DNA from: Clostridia bacterium
Lineage (GTDB): Bacteria; Bacillota; Clostridia; TANB77; CAG-508
NCBI GenBank assembly: GCA_022798335.1
Contig: JAAWMH010000027.1
Location: 1 to 32,947 of the forward strand
DNA: 32,947 nucleotides
Direction: 5' to 3'
A program made the position numbers and the translations under genes. Shown here one piece after another: positions 29,081-32,947 of this stretch. Under the pieces are notes generated by a model, which was given only the letters and a program-made list of their open reading frames with translations, made no database searches and had not been told where the DNA came from. Positions within the stretch are counted from its first letter, which is position 1. Every line of letters begins with the position of its first letter.

Positions 29081-29263
29081 CAATGCTTGTGTGCATATTG
29101 TGTGCAGAAACGAAAAAATAATGAATAATTTTAAATAATTTTGAAAATAGATTGAATAATGAAAAAAGATAGAATGTAGTAATACCAACACTTTTAAATA
29201 ATAATAGATAAAAATAAAAAAAGCTGAAATTGGTTAAATTTCAACTTTTTTGGTGCAGATGAG
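29081..29263 (+). repeat. Direct repeat copy A with internal terminator hairpin
   Basis: AATGAATAATTTTAAATAATTTTGAAAATAG...AAAAAAGCTGAAATTGGTTAAATTTCAACTTTTTTGGTGCAGATG, near-identical to 32122-32271. Confidence 0.85.
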
Positions 29264-29426
29264 CATATTGGTTGCTTTGTAAGTGCTTGTGCTATAAGCA
29301 TTTAACCTTATATCTATATTTTTTTAATGGAGTTTTAATGGAATTTTGAAACTTTACATATTTATAAGTCTAATAAAAGATAGCCCAATCTCTAAGAGAT
29401 GGGCTACCTTCTTTGCAATGGTATAA

Positions 29427-29789
29427 CTATTTAATTTTAATTGTAACGCTGGAATGGCTATCGGGAAATGTCCCAGAAAAGTATTTGCCGGTATAGCCGT
29501 CTTCTGCTTTAAACATCTTGGCAAGTTGCTTCATGACTTCACACTCAAAAGGTTTGTCTGTCAATCCCTTTTCGTAGTTGTAGCCAACCCGAATTTTGTT
29601 GTAGTATGAGTCGGACAGATGCACCTCGTCTGCTGTGTTATTCGCAGTAGGGGTGTCAAGCATATCCAGTACCCAGTTAAACAGCTCCTCAGCTTTGGCT
29701 TTAATTTCCAAGTCATGCTTTGTCTTCTTTTCGGCAATTTCTTTTCGTTCGTTTAACCGCTTCTGTCTAATTTCCTGTGCTTTGTTCAT
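29427..29789 (-). CDS. Hypothetical accessory/mobile-element protein
   Basis: Intact ORF (MNKAQEIRQKRLNERKEIAEKKTKHDLEIKAKAEELF...), RBS GGAGGT, higher-GC codon usage. Confidence 0.7.
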   Translation of the reverse strand: MNKAQEIRQKRLNERKEIAEKKTKHDLEIKAKAEELFNWVLDMLDTPTANNTADEVHLSDSYYNKIRVGYNYEKGLTDKPFECEVMKQLAKMFKAEDGYTGKYFSGTFPDSHSSVTIKIK

Positions 29790-29892
29790 AGTAATACCTC
29801 CATTTCGCATAATTTGCGAAATATTTGCAAATTAACTTTGCATATTATAATTATATCACATTTTTAGACAAAGGTCTACATAAATCTATAAT

Positions 29893-30875
29893 TTAAGATA
29901 TAGCCTTTTTTTCTTTAGGAAAAGCAATTATTTTACTATTCTTTAAATGTTTTCTAAGTCCTTCAAGTTCTACCTTCATAAATTTGTCTAATACATGGGC
30001 ATAAGTCTTTTCAAGTTCTCTTACACTTGTTCCAACCAGCTTAGATATTGTTAGTAAACTCATACCAGATTCAATAGCACGTGTTACAAATGTATGCTTT
30101 GTCATGTGTGTATTACAGCCAGTTACAAGATTTGTTTTTACGCCAGCTTCTCTGCATACTCTTTTAAAGATTTGATTTATTTGTGAAGGTATAAGGAATA
30201 AAACGTGTAGCACTGTTATTTGATTTTATATTTTTTCTTCCTGTTTTAGTAGTTGCACCCATAACGATTTTCCTTTCTTTATTTTTTGTAAGTGTCCTTT
30301 CTATAATAACTCTTTCTAGTTCCCAGTCAATATGTTTTGTATAGTCTAAACCGCCTAATTCTCCACATCTTGCACCTATCAAAAAAGCAGTTCTTATTAA
30401 GTTTTTTACTGTTGTATCATCATAAGCAGATTTGCTATCTGTTATTATTGTATGTGTATTTATGTATTGCAAAAGTGTTGCTTGTTCTTCTACTTCAAAA
30501 GCAATTACTTCTTTTTTTATTTTCTTGCTTATTGGTATATCTATATAATTCATAGGATTATCTGCAGTAGTAATTATTTTATCAAGTACAGCCTTTCTAA
30601 AAGAAGCATTTACAATGTTATAAAGTTTATTAATATCACTTTGATATTTGGGCAACATTTAATCTTCTACAATAAAATCTATCACAATACGTCAAACAAG
30701 CTTCTTTACAATTCTTACACTTATCGCATTTTATATGACCGATTCTATTATTGCATAAAGTTCTATCAGTACATTCTTTACAAATGGCACATTCGCCTCT
30801 TGTATCAAATTTCTTTCTTTTTACTTTTTGAATAGTGGCATAAATACTACCTTCGCCATTTGCACGTCTTCCCAT
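29893..30875 (-). pseudogene. Decayed tyrosine recombinase/integrase
   Basis: Pieces MGRRANGEGSIYAT... (30875-30636), ...LIRTAFLIGARCGELGGLDY (30658-30164) and ...THMTKHTFVTRAIESGMSLLTISKLVGTSVRELEKTYAHV (30213-29893) in different frames; most of the N-terminal core-binding region missing. Confidence 0.8.
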
Positions 30876-30895
30876 AATGAGCCTCCTTCCTATGT

Positions 30896-31135
30896 CTATA
30901 TATGACTATTTACAAATTCTCTAGTTTCTTGTGTTTGATAGTACATTAAATCAAATAGTATATTAAGAAGTATTTGATTGTCTGTATATCTTGTTGTTAA
31001 TTCTTCTGTGTCTAGGATTTCTGCTTTAGCTTCTAGCATTTCATCTAGTAATATTCCAACTACATTTTTCAAGCCTTCCATTTGTCCTAATATTGTTTCT
31101 ATTCTATCAAAATATTCCGTTTCTAAATTTTCCAT
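30896..31135 (-). CDS. Hypothetical accessory protein (79 aa)
   Basis: Intact ORF just upstream of the integrase remnant. Confidence 0.5.
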   Translation of the reverse strand: MENLETEYFDRIETILGQMEGLKNVVGILLDEMLEAKAEILDTEELTTRYTDNQILLNILFDLMYYQTQETREFVNSHI

Positions 31136-31387
31136 AATAAGTTCTTTATCTTTAAATTATGCATTTTAATTTATATATTTTTTAAATATTTTATATTGTT
31201 GTTTATTATCTTAAAATATAAAAAGCCTATAATTACTTAAATATTAGGTATTTATAGACTTTGGAACATTACTTTTAAAATTATTTTTTGAAAATATGAA
31301 TTTTTGAAAATTATTTGACATATAATAAAAAATATAGTATACTATATTTAACTTAAGTTAACAGTAGTTGAAACTGTTTAATGTCTG

Positions 31388-31420
31388 TGTATGTGTTTAG
31401 GGACACATACCTTTTTTATT
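31388..31420 (+). terminator. Hairpin terminator
   Basis: GTATGTGT ... ACACATAC CTTTTTTATT. Confidence 0.6.
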
Positions 31421-31473
31421 TCTAAAATAAAAAAGAAGTGGCTAGGGAACCACTCCTTGATTAGCTCTTGCGA

Positions 31474-31563
31474 CTAATCTTCAGTTTTTTGGTCATCAGA
31501 TTTCTTATTATCTTTTGCAAGTAATAATACTATCAAATGCCAAATTAAGTCGAAACTGCTCAT
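31474..31563 (-). CDS. 29-aa small hydrophobic/charged peptide
   Basis: MSSFDLIWHLIVLLLAKDNKKSDDQKTED*, with AAGGAGGCAG RBS upstream and a GGAGTGGTTCCCTAGCCACTTCTTTTTT terminator downstream (minus strand). Confidence 0.6.
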   Translation of the reverse strand: MSSFDLIWHLIVLLLAKDNKKSDDQKTED

Positions 31564-32121
31564 CTGTCTGCCTCCTTTCCGAAAGATTTCCTTTGAAAAG
31601 GATGTTTCTATTATACTTTATTTATATTTTAAAAACAACAACCTTTCTTTAATTTCCACAAATTATAACACTGTTTCTATTAGTACATTGCTAATGACTT
31701 TTATATAAAATACAAAAATAGAATATTGTAAAAATAGCCCACTTTTAAAAACTAACTTGCTGTAAGGATAGCAAGAATTTTTTTATGGAATTGAAAATTA
31801 ATTTTAATGGAGTAAGCCAAAATATTCTATGATAATTTATAATATTTTAGGATAGGCAAAAAAATAAATACTACCTTTTAGAGTTTTAATAATTTCCTTC
31901 GCAGCCAGTATATTCAACACGTTTATTCATAGTGAAGCCTCTTTTGATAACTAATTATAAATTATATATTGATATTATTAATAGCTAATTTATAAACAAT
32001 TATATGATGTGAATATCCCGAGCAGAAAAATGCAAAGTGAAAAACATATATCACTTAATATTAGCAAGATACAGCCAATATCTTGACGAGCAAATGTCCC
32101 GAGCATACTCCGAGCAAAAGA

Positions 32122-32271
32122 GAAAAAACAATGAATAATTTTAAAAAATTTTGAAAATAGGTTGAATAATGAAAAATGGTAGAGTGCAGTAATATCAATA
32201 CTTACAAAAACTTTTGAATAAAAATAAAAAAAGCTGAAATTGGTTAAATTTCAACTTTTTTGGTGCAGATG
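32122..32271 (+). repeat. Direct repeat copy B with internal terminator hairpin
   Basis: AATGAATAATTTTAAAAAATTTTGAAAATAGGTTGAATAATGAAAA...AAAAAAGCTGAAATTGGTTAAATTTCAACTTTTTTGGTGCAGATG. Confidence 0.85.
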
Positions 32272-32407
32272 GTAGAAGTTAAATACCTGAAATATGCTGT
32301 TTCAAAGTACTTCTACTATTTTCTGTGTGCATATTGTGTGCAAAGAAGATAACAATAAATAATCTTAAGTATTGCCAAAAAATAATATCTAGGTATTATT
32401 TTTTGCT

Positions 32408-32644
32408 TTATTCTTCTATAACATTTTTAAATAATGAGGAATTAAAAAACTCTTTTAAGTCTATATCAAATGCTTCACAAATATGTAATAATGTAGAAAT
32501 TCTTGGATCATGTGTTTCGTTATTCATAAAAGCCAATAAGGTAGTATGTGTTAAGCCAGCTAATGTTGATACTTTATTTATAGTTATATTATTTTTATTT
32601 GCTAATTCTTTTATTCTTTCTCGAATTGCGTTTTCTAACGTCAT
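32408..32644 (-). CDS. XRE-family HTH transcriptional regulator
   Basis: ITINKVSTLAGLTHTTLLAFMNNETHDPRISTLLHICEAFDIDLKEFF. Confidence 0.88.
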   Translation of the reverse strand: MTLENAIRERIKELANKNNITINKVSTLAGLTHTTLLAFMNNETHDPRISTLLHICEAFDIDLKEFFNSSLFKNVIEE

Positions 32645-32654
32645 TTTTCACTCC

Positions 32655-32894
32655 TTATTCTGATTTTACTTCATTAAATAATTTATCATTGAAGAAATCA
32701 TTTAAAGATATATCAAATGCTTCACAAATATGTAGTAATGTAGAGATTCTTGGGTCATGTGTTTCATTATTCATAAAAAGTAATAGTGTAGTATGTGGCA
32801 TTCCTGACAACATAGATACCTTATTAATTGTTAAATTTTTTTCCTTTGCTAGATTAAGAATTCTAGCTCTAATAGCTTGTTCTAAAGACAACAT
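32655..32894 (-). CDS. XRE-family HTH transcriptional regulator, tandem paralog
   Basis: LTINKVSMLSGMPHTTLLLFMNNETHDPRISTLLHICEAFDISLNDFF. Confidence 0.88.
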   Translation of the reverse strand: MLSLEQAIRARILNLAKEKNLTINKVSMLSGMPHTTLLLFMNNETHDPRISTLLHICEAFDISLNDFFNDKLFNEVKSE

Positions 32895-32947
32895 TATTCC
32901 TCACACCTTTCAATGAAAGTGTAGCAAATGTTAAAGAATAATGACGT

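Noticed and set aside
30452-30835. Plus-strand ORFs over the integrase remnant (30337-30555, 30452-30835)
   Set aside because: Low-complexity Y/F/L-rich antisense translations of the recombinase remnant.
32325-32916. Plus-strand ORFs 32325-32663 and 32599-32916
   Set aside because: Antisense to the two clear XRE regulators.
1-32947. CRISPR array, rRNA or tRNA genes
   Set aside because: No regularly spaced repeats, rRNA-like blocks or recognisable tRNA cloverleaf seen by eye; a tRNAscan run would be needed to be sure.

Overview
AT-rich Clostridia-like chromosomal window. About 25.9 kb is core genome: a two-component system, lepB, holB, a PSP1/RicT protein, ferredoxin, birA, a fab/acc fatty-acid operon, hicAB, a por-type 2-oxoacid:ferredoxin oxidoreductase operon, cca, minD/minE, rodA/ftsW, dus, a GerS-like lipoprotein gene and mazF. 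It is followed by about 7 kb of accessory DNA with a decayed integrase, direct repeats, a DUF6273-like duplicated protein, tandem XRE regulators and a candidate small-protein gene. The main observation is that four core genes (holB, hicA, minE and the gerS-like gene) are each interrupted by an apparent +1 frameshift. All four breaks fall on an in-frame CGG codon. Skipping the C restores a GGN (Gly) codon and a frame that continues the gene; in three of the four the continuation matches the expected protein family. My manual reading of the other core CDSs (roughly 7,900 codons in total) found no in-frame CGG, while CGT, CGA and CGC are all used. The accessory ORFs do contain CGG in uninterrupted frames. 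This suggests that CGG is unassigned, or is a +1-frameshift or quadruplet codon, in this lineage. It needs genome-wide and proteomic testing.
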